Shown: positions 1-10,244 of the stretch, piece by piece | How the letters are laid out: each line of letters begins with the position of its first letter | Numbering within the stretch: the stretch's first letter is position 1 | Assembly (NCBI GenBank): GCA_046530765.1 | Contig: JBHEQS010000015.1 | Coordinates: forward strand, 1 to 44,070 | Direction: 5' to 3' | DNA from: Arsenophonus sp046530765 | Lineage (GTDB): Bacteria; Pseudomonadota; Gammaproteobacteria; Enterobacterales; Enterobacteriaceae | Length of the DNA stretch: 44,070 bases | Position numbers and translations under genes: made by a program | Notes under the pieces: generated by a model | Databases searched by the model: none | What the model saw: the letters and a program-made list of their open reading frames with translations, nothing else | What the model was told of the DNA's origin: nothing

Positions 1-680
1 ATATGTCAAAAACTAAAAATAAAACAAAATTTTATAGATTTAAAGCAATTATTAATAAGATGAAACATATATGAACCAAGAAAAATAAAAACAAATCTAT
101 TAGATATAACATTTATATTTACTATTAATTATGTTAATAAAATTAATAATTTACTTTATTTCAGCTTGAAATTAAAAAAAATTTTAATTGATGTAATATT
201 GTTTGTAAGTTATTAAAATCATTTAACTTTGTCATTTAGTGTAAGAATTTATTAATGTCTAAAGTATATATACGTTTTTATTAAAACAAATTATTCTTGA
301 TATACTTTATTAAGTTTAATTGAAAAGTTACTAGAATAAAAATTCTATACAAATAACCAACTTAGAATTATTTATATTTAAATATCTTTTTGTTTATTAA
401 ATCAATAATACAATACTAAAATATAATTATAAGTTTAGTTTAATTTTTAATATTAAATAGTTGCAGTATTTTCATTTCAGTATAGTCAAATTATTATGGA
501 ATTTTATGATAAATTTATTTTTTTCAGTGCTAGAGCAAGAATTTTTTACTAACAAATAAATATATAAATTCTAAACAAATTATAGATTTATAGTAAAAAA
601 TTATTACTTATACTATGTATATTACAAATAAAATAATTTCCTATATGTATTCATTCAATACAAATGAATTTAGTATTGCA
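1..680. other. Gene-free A+T-rich stretch left of rnpB
   Basis: No open frame of useful length and no recognisable protein or RNA motif on either strand. It lies downstream of the 3' end of rnpB, so it may hold the rnpB terminator or processing region, but I see no convincing hairpin followed by a T run. Its base composition matches the other decayed spacers of the window. Confidence 0.6.
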
Positions 681-1049
681 AAGTTAGCCTATAAGCCGGG
701 TTCTGTCTTGGACAACCATTCATCTAAATTAGTACTTGCGCATTAATTTTAGCGGCCTACCCGAGTTCGATGCGGGCCGCATCAATGAACTCCTATTTGG
801 CCTTGCTCCGAGTGGAGTTTGCCTTGCCACAAACTGTTGCCAGATGCGCGGTGCGCTCTTGCCACACCATTTCACCCTTACCTGTGCTTTTTTAATTGCC
901 ATCGGCGGTTTATTTCTGTTGCACTATTCGTAGACTTTCGCCTCCCAGATGTTATCTGGCACTATGCCCTATGGAGCCCGGACTTTCCTCCCCTTTATTA
1001 TTAATAACTATAGTAATTAATAATAAGCAGCGGTTGTCTAGCTAACTCT
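681..1049 (-). ncRNA. rnpB: RNase P RNA (M1 RNA), class A
   Basis: Catalytic RNA of ribonuclease P, which removes 5' leaders from tRNA precursors. On the minus strand the universally conserved block GAGGAAAGTCCGGGCTCCAT is present (about 971-990), followed by the P4-proximal segment AGGTAAGGGTGAAA (about 866-879) and, near the 3' end, GACAGAACCCGGCTTATAGG (about 689-708). Both ends can pair: GTTAGC near the 5' end with GGCTAAC near the 3' end, forming P1. The length of about 370 nt is close to the 377 nt of E. coli. It is far more G+C-rich than the surrounding DNA, as expected of a structured RNA under selection. The P3 region (about 993-1025) has become almost pure A/U but keeps an 11-bp stem. 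Short open frames on the opposite strand are shadows. Exact ends are estimated from the pairing. Confidence 0.97.
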
Positions 1050-1056
1050 AACTAAA

Positions 1057-1062
1057 ATTATA
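1057..1062 (-). promoter_or_regulatory. Probable -10 box of the rnpB promoter
   Basis: On the minus strand a perfect TATAAT lies 7-8 nt before the inferred 5' end of rnpB. A -35 box is not clear: about 17 nt upstream there is only weak resemblance to TTGACA. Assignment rests on the position and the consensus hexamer. Confidence 0.5.
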
Positions 1063-1121
1063 GAGATATAATGTTAATTTGTATATATATTTATAAAATT
1101 TTATAAAAATAATATTATTTG

Positions 1122-1982
1122 TTATATTATTTTATTATAATTTTTTTGCTGTTTAAGAAAACCTTTGTATAATATATTTTTTTTCAAACCATAAATTTCT
1201 GATGTAATTGATATAGATTTTTTTAAAGACAACGATCTATGTAGTAAAATTAATGTTTTCATTATATTAGGTAAAATAACTTCATTGTCATTCTTTGATT
1301 TCCTGCATCCCTCAACAACTAACACTATTTCTCCACGATAACTATTTTTATTAATTTTTACCCAGTCAAGCAATTTACCAACAGGTAAACCTTTGATTGA
1401 TTCCCATATTTTTGTTAATTCTCTAGCTAAAATAACATAACGTTCAGAGCCCCAAATAGAGAGCATATCGGTTAGTGTATTCAACAAACGACGAGGTGAT
1501 TCATAAAAAATAAGTGTTCTGGAGTTCTCAGATAATCCTTGTAATACCTCTTGTCGTCTCTTACTATTTGACGGTAAAAATCCTTCATAACAAAAACGAT
1601 CTGATGCAACCCCAGCAGCAGAAAGAGCTGTAATTGCTGCGCATGGTCCTGGTAAAGGAACTATTCGTATATCTGCTTGTCGTGAGTATTTCACAAGATA
1701 ATAACCAGGATCATTAATTAACGGTGTACCTGCATCAGAAACTAATGCTATACTTAAACCATTTTTTAATTTAAAAATCAATTTGTTTGTTTTTTGCTGC
1801 TCATTATGAATATGTAATGATATCATGCTTGTATTAATAGAAAAGTGTTTCAATAACAAACCAGTACGTCGTGTATCTTCTGCTGCAATAAGATCTACAT
1901 TTTTAAGAATTTGCAATGCTCGCAAAGTAATATCGTCTAAATTACCAATAGGAGTTGGTACAATATATAACGTTGATACCAT
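1122..1982 (-). CDS. rsmI: 16S rRNA 2'-O-ribose C1402 methyltransferase RsmI
   Basis: Transfers a methyl group from S-adenosylmethionine to the ribose of C1402 in the decoding centre of 16S rRNA. The 286-residue protein has the tetrapyrrole-methylase-type fold signatures: PTPIGNLDDIT near the N-terminus, AAEDTR, then SDAGTPLINDPGY and PLPGPCAAITALSAAG, and FYESPRR further on. The length equals E. coli RsmI. The ATG at 1982 is chosen over an upstream in-frame ATG at 2042 because AGAGGT lies 6 nt before it and similarity to the family begins there. It lies about 70 nt upstream of rnpB on the same strand. In E. coli the divergent neighbour is lpoA, then yraN-diaA-dolP; here yraN and diaA are remnants. 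Confidence 0.95.
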   Translation of the reverse strand: MVSTLYIVPTPIGNLDDITLRALQILKNVDLIAAEDTRRTGLLLKHFSINTSMISLHIHNEQQKTNKLIFKLKNGLSIALVSDAGTPLINDPGYYLVKYSRQADIRIVPLPGPCAAITALSAAGVASDRFCYEGFLPSNSKRRQEVLQGLSENSRTLIFYESPRRLLNTLTDMLSIWGSERYVILARELTKIWESIKGLPVGKLLDWVKINKNSYRGEIVLVVEGCRKSKNDNEVILPNIMKTLILLHRSLSLKKSISITSEIYGLKKNILYKGFLKQQKNYNKII

Positions 1983-3300
1983 CTTTACCTCTTTAGTTTG
2001 ATTTGACTTATTATTTATTATGAACAATAAATAATAAGTCAAATAATTGTAATTACATACATTATAACTAAGAATTTATTATCTATTTTTATTAAAATAA
2101 AGAATAAATTGCATAGAAATAATATTATAATTTTTATTATTATAACGTAATAATTTAGTATATTAAAGGAAACAAGCGACATTGCAACAATACTGATAAG
2201 TTATCAAATAATTTATTATTTAATAATTGTTAATTTGTTAATACTTAATATAATCTGCTGAAGATTTATGCTCTTATGTTCCGAAATGTAAACATTAAAA
2301 ATCAAGTTAATTATCAAAAAAAATACAAATTGTTTTAAGTAAAAATTAACTAGCAAGATTGCTAAATAATCTTTAAAATTTAATATATATAATAAACATA
2401 TATTTTATAAGGTCTATTGGTACAATTATTATATATGATAATAATTAATAATATTTTATAGAATTATATAATATACTTAATAATTACAATTATATTATTT
2501 GTATAATACTAATTTTAAATTTTACAAATATCATCAATATAATAATTTATTAATATTTAATGATTAACACAACACACATAGAAAACTACTCAAAAAAATT
2601 ATATATAAATAGTTATCTATAAATAAAATGACTATTAGTTTATTACATAAGTAGAATATAGAAAATATTAATTTAATTCAAAACATTATTTCTTTAATTA
2701 TTAATTTAAGAAATAATATGTAGAGTATAAAAGAATTTACAAAACCAATTAATTATTATTAGTGATAATAATTAATTGGTTAACTAATATTTTTATAAAT
2801 AAACAAAACTATCTTTTAAAAGTTATTCAAATTGATGCTCTATAATTAAATGCATTAACATTAAATAGATTATATAATGTTAAAATTTATCTTAAAATAA
2901 TATTTATTATTCTATATATTATCTTAAAATAAATAATGTTTTAAATTTTATAAAATAAAGAAACAAAAATTATTTGTTAAATCGTATAAGCGTGATTATT
3001 AAATATTATATGTTATTTAATGTAGTTATAAATATATTCATGTGTAAATTATTATTTTAAAATAAAAGGTTATAATTTATAAAAAATACTTAATAAGTAT
3101 AGTTACTTATATTTGCTTATACAATTTAATAATAATTTATATTAATTACTACTTAATTTGTATTGAGTTATATAGAATAGCTCTTTATTGCCAGATAACT
3201 ATTTTAAACAAGATAAATTAAAATGGTAATTACATTATTTTAGTAATAGTGTATTAATTTAAATTTTAATAAAAAATAAATTAATTCAACAAATTAAAGA
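1983..3300. other. Spacer where lpoA would be expected
   Basis: No gene is readable. In E. coli lpoA (activator of PBP1A) starts here, divergent from rsmI and ahead of yraN and diaA. Because yraN and diaA remains are visible to the right, this stretch is probably the eroded lpoA, but I could not align any specific LpoA motif. It holds one long perfect hairpin (2743-2781). Confidence 0.35.
2743..2781. repeat. Perfect 17-bp inverted repeat, 5-nt loop
   Basis: The arm AACCAATTAATTATTAT (2743-2759) is followed by TAGTG and its exact reverse complement (2765-2781). It is not next to the 3' end of any intact gene and has no T run after it, so it is not an obvious terminator. It belongs to the inverted-repeat set described in the findings. 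Confidence 0.85.
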
Positions 3301-3715
3301 TTATGAATAAAATTTGTCAGGCAACAAATAAAATATAAAAAATAGCAACCAATGTCTAATCTTATATTAGACAATTATATTACAAGTAATTGATTTTTAT
3401 GGCAATAATGTTTATGATTTATTTGTAACAATGTCGCTTTTACTTTATATTGTATATTGTTTAAAATTAATTTACTTATAAAAAGAATTAAAGAATGAAA
3501 CAAGTATTAAAAGATAATGCTACTGATATAGTAATTTTAGCAATACATTATAGAAGACTTTTTAAATAAATATAAAATTACATATATCATGGTAAAATTA
3601 TTACTGTCTAATAATATAAAATTATAGAATTACATTCTATGAGTTCTATATAACTAGAAATGAATTTAAATAGTTTATTGTCTTATTTCATTCATTACTT
3701 ACATAATAAATATAT
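3300..3715 (+). pseudogene. yraN: Remnant of yraN (UPF0102 nuclease-like protein)
   Basis: In one frame from 3383 the sequence reads QVIDFYGNNVY and then DLFVTMS. I align this to the family core GEIDLIMREGR followed by TVFVEVR: the I-D pair, the F-V pair and the spacing are kept, and many differences are single-base changes. No frame stays open around it. The position directly before the diaA remnant and after rsmI/lpoA agrees with the E. coli order lpoA-yraN-diaA-dolP. Bounds are estimated from the usual length of about 131 residues. Confidence 0.6.
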
Positions 3716-3719
3716 ATTA

Positions 3720-4312
3720 CATATCTTAAAAACTAAAAAAGCTTCTGTAAAAGCATTAAAACACAAGAATACTTATTGAAATATTACTTTATATAATTTC
3801 TTATACGGATATTACAATAGTTCATAATTTACTAAGTAATAATAAATTTTATCTTTTGTACGATAATATAAATTAATGGTTTTTACACAAAATTTTATAA
3901 GTAAAATAATTGATAAATTTAAAAATAAACTTCTGAGTGTTTAATTTTACATCTTAACATATTTAACATATACAATTTGATTTGAATTTGATTGCATAAT
4001 AAAAATATTAATAGTGTTGTAAAACAAATAAGTATATTAGGATAGTTAGGCAAAACGCTTTTATTTATCTAAAAATCCATAACAGTATTGTTATAAAATA
4101 AGTTAAAATTTTAATATAACTTAATATTATTATTTAAATTTTAATCAAGTCATAATAGATTATTACAAATATAAATTACTAGGTCTACATAAAGCAGAAT
4201 ATATAAACTTGGATATCTTTAAAAAGAAACTTTAGAATTAAATAAGTTTATCTATCAACAGTTAACTATTGATGGATCTAATGATAATATACTTTTACAT
4301 CAAAATGATTAA
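3720..4312 (+). pseudogene. diaA: Remnant of diaA (DnaA initiator-associating SIS protein)
   Basis: DiaA stimulates DnaA assembly at oriC. Three blocks are readable in order. At 3885-3941 the frame reads TQNFISKIIDKFKNK then LLSV, matching NAQHFAASMINRFETE of DiaA. At 4233-4265 it reads RIK*VYLSTVN, matching RIQEMHMLTVN residue for residue. At 4283-4312 it reads DNILLHQND and a stop, matching the C-terminus DNTLFPHQDD. Small deletions separate the blocks and in-frame stops are present, so the gene is dead. The old stop codon abuts the Shine-Dalgarno sequence of dolP, just as upstream genes do in intact operons. The start is estimated from the normal length of 196 residues. Confidence 0.85.
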
Positions 4313-4321
4313 GGAGTAATA

Positions 4322-4897
4322 ATGAGATTATTAATTTTAATTTCCATATCAATAATATATCTTTTGTTGCAAGGCTGTTTTAGTGCTGCTGTAATAAGTT
4401 CAGCAGCAGTAGTTACAAGAAGTGTTGTAGATCCAAGAAGTATAGGTCGACAAGTTGATGATGGATCATTAGAAAAACGCGTTAGTGCTGCTATCAATAA
4501 AGATAAAGAGATTGTATATAATACACGAATTATTACTACTGCCTATGCAGGAAAAATACTGCTTACTGGGCAATCCAGTACTCTTGAATTAGCAGAAAGA
4601 GCAAAACAGATAGCAATTAAATCAGAAGGTGTTTATGCAGTTTATAACGAGATTCGCAAGGCAGCGTCAATTGACCTTGCTACTGTTTATAAGGATACTT
4701 GGATAACAACAAAAATAAAATTACAAATTCTTATTAATGATTTAGTAAAATCATCAACTGTTAAAGTTATTACAGAGGATGCAGAGGTATTTTTGCTCGG
4801 TATTTTAACTAGACAAGAAGGAGGTATTGCAGCAAAAATAGCTAGTGAAACAGATGGTGTTAAGCGTGTGATTACTGCATTTAATTATCGTAATTAA
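4322..4897 (+). CDS. dolP: Outer-membrane lipoprotein DolP with two BON domains
   Basis: DolP (formerly YraP) is an outer-membrane lipoprotein that maintains outer-membrane integrity and supports the BAM complex. The protein has 191 residues, as in E. coli. A short signal peptide ends in the lipobox LLQGC, placing the lipidated cysteine at residue 19. Two BON domains follow (about residues 46-115 and 124-191), with typical segments DPRSIGRQVDDGSLE, GKILLTGQS, AKQIAIKSEGV, VYNEIR, DTWITTKI and GVKRVITAFNY. AAGGAG lies 5 nt before the ATG. Its upstream operon partners yraN and diaA have decayed, yet dolP is fully open, which suggests selection on the envelope function. Confidence 0.95.
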   Translation: MRLLILISISIIYLLLQGCFSAAVISSAAVVTRSVVDPRSIGRQVDDGSLEKRVSAAINKDKEIVYNTRIITTAYAGKILLTGQSSTLELAERAKQIAIKSEGVYAVYNEIRKAASIDLATVYKDTWITTKIKLQILINDLVKSSTVKVITEDAEVFLLGILTRQEGGIAAKIASETDGVKRVITAFNYRN

Positions 4898-6114
4898 CAA
4901 ATTTTATAATGCATATTACAAATATTGTTGAGTAAATTTATTAAAATAACTTACATTTAACTTTATAGTATTTGGTAGAGTTTACTTATTTTGAAGCGTG
5001 ATTGTTTTATATTGCAATCTAATTTATTACATAGATAACTAAGATTAATCAATATAAAATTATAAATTGATATTGTTAAAACAATGTATACAAAAGAATA
5101 ATTCTAATCCTAAATGATATATATTTAATAATGTCTCAATTTGTAACTATAAACATAATATTTAGTAATTTACTATATATTTAATTAAAAATTATCAAAA
5201 TTTCATTTTTTTAATTAACAGCAATATTTACATTAATTGTTTATAATAATATTAGATTATAGTAAAACTTAATTCTTATCAGATAATTTATCTTTTAAAA
5301 ACCATATTAATTTGTTATGCCATAAAGCGCAATCATTAATAATATTTAAATAAATTATTACAATTTATTTTTTAAAGTGCATCAATTTAATTATTAGTAT
5401 AATAGTAACTTTAATGTTTCTAGTATCTAACTTTATATATTTTCTAATAATAAGCCTTAATTATTTATCTATTATTGAAATTGAATCTCTAGCATTTTTT
5501 ATTAAGCAAGTTATATTTTAATTATTTTTATTTACTCCATAAAAATCTAGTCTAAAATCTGAAATAATTTATAAAACTCTAATATATTTTGACTATATAT
5601 ACAATTAACATGTTCTATTAACATTTCTAATCATCTATACATGATGAATAAAAAATTGTTTTTAGTAAACTACTAATTATTATTTCTATTATTATGTTAT
5701 GGTCAAAAACCATAAAAAATCTAAAAAATTAAAAATAATAACAATAAATAAACTAATCTTACTAACTGTTACAAAATTTTATTATTTTAATTCATTTATA
5801 AACACTTTTACTCGTCTAATGTAGTAATTATTATAATATATTAGTAAGTATTGTTGTTGTAATTTTACTATTTTTATTAACTAGATTATATTTAAAGGAA
5901 TAAATAATATATTTTGCTCATATTTATTTTTATTTCAATAATTATATTACAATTAGATATTGATAATTTTATCGATTCATTTAAAATCTCAATTAGAATA
6001 ACTAATATAATAATCTATTGAATTTATAATTATAAATTTTAATTATAGTAAAAATTACTCTTTTTAAAATAGTTAATAATTTTGACTATACTTATTCTAT
6101 TTAAAGTTATGAAT

Positions 6115-6142
6115 ATACTAAAGTTATTTATAACTTTAGTAT
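6115..6142. repeat. Perfect 13-bp inverted repeat, 2-nt loop
   Basis: The arm ATACTAAAGTTAT is followed by TT and its exact reverse complement. It lies in non-coding DNA with no intact gene within a kilobase, so it is not an evident terminator. Confidence 0.8.
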
Positions 6143-6200
6143 GATAATAAAATTTATTTCAAGCAAAATTGCGTATATATTTTTATTATGTTATATTTTA

Positions 6201-6290
6201 TTACTATTATTACTATTATTACTATTATTACTATTATTACTATTATTACTATTATTACTATTACTATTACTATTACTATTACTATTACTA
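6201..6290 (+). repeat. Compound tandem repeat: 9-mer x6 then 6-mer x6
   Basis: Six exact copies of TTACTATTA (6201-6254) pass directly into six exact copies of TTACTA (6255-6290). The 6-mer is the 9-mer minus its last three bases, so the second array looks like a shortened derivative of the first. It lies in non-coding DNA and is a likely site of replication slippage. Confidence 0.95.
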
Positions 6291-6432
6291 TAATTACTTA
6301 GATAATAAATAATCTATAGTTTTATTAATTAAAAATATATAAAATACTTATTTATATGTTTTATTCTAATTTAATATATTAGATATAATTAAAATTACTA
6401 ATATATAAAATTTATATATAAATTTATTTAGA

Positions 6433-6480
6433 ATTACTTACTTATATCTTATTGTATTAAATAAGATATAAGTAAGTAAT
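6433..6480. repeat. Perfect 21-bp inverted repeat, 6-nt loop
   Basis: The arm starting ATTACTTACTTATATC (6433-6453) is followed by GTATTA and its exact 21-nt reverse complement (6460-6480). This is the longest hairpin arm I found in the window. No intact gene is nearby and there is no terminal T run. Confidence 0.9.
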
Positions 6481-7703
6481 AATTTTAATATATATTGTAA
6501 AATACAACTACTTCTAATATGTATTGATGTAATATTCATACACTCATACTGTCGTTATAGTTATTTTATCTAATTCTAATTCTTATTTGAAAACTTAATA
6601 TCTTTTTTTTATAAATTTATTTTAATCTATTAAAGAAATAATTCATATTATGCAGCTATATAAATAAATCATTAAATTAATTTATTTAGTTATATTTAAT
6701 ATATATAACATTAATACATTGCAATCACTAGTATATTTTAATTTTATTATCTTTAACTATAAATATAATATTTAATTATAAAATCATAATCTAGTATAGT
6801 ATATGTACTGCTACATTAATATAGATCATATTCTGCATGTATTATATATTACTTTTCGATATTTGTTAAAAACAACTAAATTAATCTTAGTAAGATCTTT
6901 ATTATACAATAATAATAATATTTTAAATAACATAAATAAAATTTTTATTTTTTTTAAATTCTAATACAATTATAAATAAACTAAATAAATATTAATCATG
7001 TGATTTATAATAAATAAAAGTTTAATCTAATTTTATTGAATAAATTTTATACTATTATAAATTAGATTATATAATATTGTTGCGATTATAATACATCTCT
7101 AATAAAATTATTCAATATTTTTTTGCTTATAAAACAGATATTATTTTTTTTAAAATTATATAAAAATCTTTTAAAAATTTAAAATTTTAAAATTAAAAAT
7201 AAATTTATTAGAATTATTTAAGATATTATCAATTATTATTAATTAATGTTTATAGCATAAAATAATTATTAATTACATATCAAATAATATAAATTTTAAT
7301 TTTTATTAAAATTTAATTAAAATATGCATTAAACTTTTTATTAATAGTTAAAATAAATATAATGTATACTAATTTTTTAAAAAAAAATTACCAATAATAT
7401 TTCTATATATAAATATTTTGTGTTCAAACTATAAACAAATTAATTATAGCTTCCAATACAATTATAAAAAAAATACTTCAAATAATTTGAAAATATTTTT
7501 CAGATAAATTTATTATATAAATTATTATTTATTAGTTAATCTAGAGTTTATGACAAAATATTTTTAATTACATTTAAATTATTTTCTTGAAATTTTTACT
7601 ATAAATTTATAATAAGTTATTAATAAATTTTTTTTATATAAAAATTTATTAATAATTCTTTGTTATATTAGAACAAGTTAAAATGATTAATTTATTATAC
7701 TAA

Positions 7704-7745
7704 TAAATAAAATTAAATAAAATTAAATAAAATTAAATAAAATAA
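7704..7745 (+). repeat. 10-bp tandem repeat, about four copies
   Basis: AATTAAATAA occurs three times exactly at 7711-7740, with partial copies on both sides. It is non-coding and probably arose by slippage. Confidence 0.85.
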
Positions 7746-8009
7746 TACTATGTTTAATACTTAATAATATCAAAATATGCAATAAGATTGCATATATCTT
7801 TCAGTTAATTAGAAACATATAATAAATAAAAAATAAAACTACCAATCACGCCTATTCTTTCTTATTGAAAAATAAAGTTAATTAAATGTAATTTAAACAT
7901 TTTTAGTAGTTTTATGCGTACCTATGATATAAAATTAACTTAAACAATAACAAATTATATATAAAATCAATAGATATTAATTTTATTAATAAGAAATAAT
8001 TTATATTCA

Positions 8010-8445
8010 TTTTCATAAAAATTAATTAGTTGATAAATGAATTTTATAACCATAAAACAAATAAAAGTTTAATATATAAAACATATACTTAAAAAAAATA
8101 TAAAAATTTGTTTGTTTTTATTATTTAGTACATTTATTAAATATGTTATTCATAATCCATAATGTCATATATTCTTTTAGTAATTAATTATGAGCATAAT
8201 ATAAAATTAATATATTTAAAACTTAGTATTACTAATATTACTAAATTAAGCAAAAATTTAATTTTATCACCATAATATTTGATCTAGTCTCAAGCATCAC
8301 TGTGGATTATTTGGTATATATAGTAATTATGACCATTAGAAATGCTTATATATAATAAAAAACAAAAATAAAATAGGAATCAAATTATACGATTTAATTA
8401 AAAATTTCTAAGCTACATACGACAGAAGGTGTAATATTGATTATA
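8010..8445 (-). pseudogene. sspB: Remnant of sspB (ClpXP adaptor)
   Basis: SspB delivers ssrA-tagged proteins to ClpXP. On the minus strand just downstream of sspA, the segment at about 8395-8430 reads TPSVVCSLEIFN and then a stop, aligning to TPRRPYLLRAFYE near the SspB N-terminus. T, P, one L and F are identical and the final E-to-stop is one base. Only this N-terminal block is readable; the rest of the normal 165 codons carries no open frame. Order sspA-sspB is the universal enterobacterial arrangement, which supports the call more than the short alignment does. Left bound estimated. Confidence 0.5.
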
Positions 8446-8529
8446 TATTATTGTCTAATATATATTAATAATCAACAGAAATATATAATAACAAATTATT
8501 ATTAATATTACAAATAAGTCTATAATAAG

Positions 8530-9171
8530 TTAATCTATAATAGATAAACGTATTTCACGTTCGGCTTCAGTTAATGAAGCAAGGAAAGAATCCCTTTCAA
8601 AAATACGTTCCATATAAGAACGAATGCCGAGCGTTTCTTTTACTTTTGGAATCTCGATATCCCAAAAAGGCAAACGCCATAAAAGTGGCGATAAATAACA
8701 GTCAACTAGACTAAATTCTTCGCTCATAAAAAAAGGCATATCTTTAAAAATTGGTGAAATTGATATTAGTTCATCTCTTAACTGCTTACGACCAAAATCG
8801 GATTGAGTATCTTTGTTTTGTATCTTATACATTAAAGAATACCAATCTTTATCTATCCGATGTATCATCAAACGACTGCTGCCACGAGCAACAGGATAGA
8901 CAGGCATTAATGGTGGATGCGGAAAACGTTCATCAAGATATTCCATAACAACACGAGAATCATATAATATTAATTCTCTATCGACAAGAGTTGGTATTGT
9001 TTGATAAGGATTTATATCAATCAAATTTTGAGGTAAATTATTTATTTCAACATTCTCAATCTCAACACTCACTCCCTTTTCTGCCAATACGATTCGTACT
9101 TGATGGCTAAATATATCAGTCTGGCCAGAAAACAGTGTCATTATAGAACGCTTGTTCGCAGCAACAGCCAT
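8530..9171 (-). CDS. sspA: Stringent starvation protein A, RNA polymerase-associated
   Basis: SspA binds RNA polymerase with sigma-70 and alters promoter choice under starvation and acid stress. The 213-residue protein is close to the 212 of E. coli. It has a glutathione-S-transferase-like fold: an N-terminal thioredoxin-like domain (TLFSGQTDIFSHQVRIVL, about residues 11-28), the linker DERFPHPPLMPVYPVARG with the conserved surface Pro-His-Pro patch, and an alpha-helical C-terminal domain. The ATG at 9171 is preferred over an upstream in-frame start because GGAGGT lies 4 nt before it and the protein then begins MAVAANKRS as in E. coli. Its partner sspB is decayed, so SspA is kept for its own role. 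It is divided from rpsI by about 1.07 kb, longer than usual. Confidence 0.96.
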   Translation of the reverse strand: MAVAANKRSIMTLFSGQTDIFSHQVRIVLAEKGVSVEIENVEINNLPQNLIDINPYQTIPTLVDRELILYDSRVVMEYLDERFPHPPLMPVYPVARGSSRLMIHRIDKDWYSLMYKIQNKDTQSDFGRKQLRDELISISPIFKDMPFFMSEEFSLVDCYLSPLLWRLPFWDIEIPKVKETLGIRSYMERIFERDSFLASLTEAEREIRLSIID

Positions 9172-10244
9172 GAAAACCTCCAAGTTTTATTAAAAAATAA
9201 ACAAATAAAATATAATAAATAATGTCATTCCTAGATGTTTAAAATCCTCTTAAACTAATTTATTCAATTAATAAAGATTTATTCATAGAACTATAATTAA
9301 TATGTATTCTCAATAAACATATAAAAATAAATGAAAATAGTGACCTACATATATCAAATTTTTCAATATAGTGTAAAACTTGATAAGATTTTATGATATT
9401 AAAAAATAATTTAATTTTCTGTAAATTATATAAAGAAAAATTATGTGTAAATGTCACAATTAATTCTTATTTGTTTTAATTTTAGTTTCGTCTATTAGAT
9501 TATCTGATTAATAATTTTAAAAATTAATAAGATGATCTTAACTTAATTTAATAATAGTTGTAAAAACTTAAAGTTTTATATATATAAAATATAAAACTTT
9601 TACTAAAATATAACAAATAATGCTTTTAGTAACTCATAAGCAATACAATCACTATTAACATTTCGACTTAAGAAATTATAATCACATTTGTTATTTTTAT
9701 CTAATAACTTCTTTCAATAATAAATATATCATTAATTTAAATAACAATAATATGTAATTAAAATTACAATAAATTTTCTTTTAACCAAGATATATAACAT
9801 CTTTTCTTAATTATTTAATAGTTTTTACTTTTTTTTTAGTAAATATTTAAGTGATTTTTACATTCTTTAAATAACTGAATCTTTTTAATTAATTAATGTT
9901 TTAAATATCTGATTAAATACCATTTCAATATTTATTAAAATGTACTACACTTAATTCATCTTATAAGTATCTAAATATTGTTTAACATCTATTTCTAATT
10001 ATGATTTATAAATCTTTATTAAGATTGAAATTACTTATTTTTGAAAATTTACTTAAATCTAGCTAGATATGCAATACGCAAACAAACTGTACAAAGTTTT
10101 ATAATTATTTTTTTTGAATTTAACACATATTTTTTTATAAATAGGTTCATTATGATAATATATATAATGAATAATCAAGCTTTATAAGTATAAATTTTTT
10201 ATACTAAAAATATAAAATAAATAATTTACTATAAAAACAATAAA
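9172..10244. other. Spacer between rpsI and sspA
   Basis: No convincing gene. The only feature is a perfect 12-bp hairpin at 9570-9600, about 650 nt downstream of rpsI, which might end rpsI transcription. A short A+T-rich open frame on the minus strand at 9260-9457 resembles no protein and uses random-looking codons. The spacer is longer than in E. coli. Confidence 0.5.
9570..9600. repeat. Perfect 12-bp inverted repeat, 7-nt loop
   Basis: The arm AAAGTTTTATAT (9570-9581) pairs with its exact reverse complement (9589-9600). It could be a terminator for the rplM-rpsI transcript, though it lies far downstream of rpsI and its stem is almost all A/T. Confidence 0.6.

Larger units (their letters stand above)
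4898..8010. other. 3.1-kb gene desert between dolP and the sspB remnant
   Basis: Neither strand has a significant open frame and I could not match any motif here. In E. coli dolP and sspB are far apart, so the ancestral content cannot be predicted from position. The stretch holds a compound tandem repeat (6201-6290), a 10-bp tandem repeat (7704-7745), and two long perfect hairpins (6115-6142, 6433-6480). Confidence 0.5.

Noticed and set aside
736..1004. Two short plus-strand open frames of 61-65 codons
   Set aside because: They lie antisense to rnpB and derive their openness and G+C content from that RNA gene.
2743..2781. Interpreting the long hairpins as one mobile repeat family (REP or MITE)
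   Set aside because: The arms share no common sequence, and no target-site duplications were seen.
9260..9457. 65-codon minus-strand open frame rich in Phe, Ile and Lys
   Set aside because: No ribosome-binding site, no family resemblance, and composition as expected from A+T-rich non-coding DNA.
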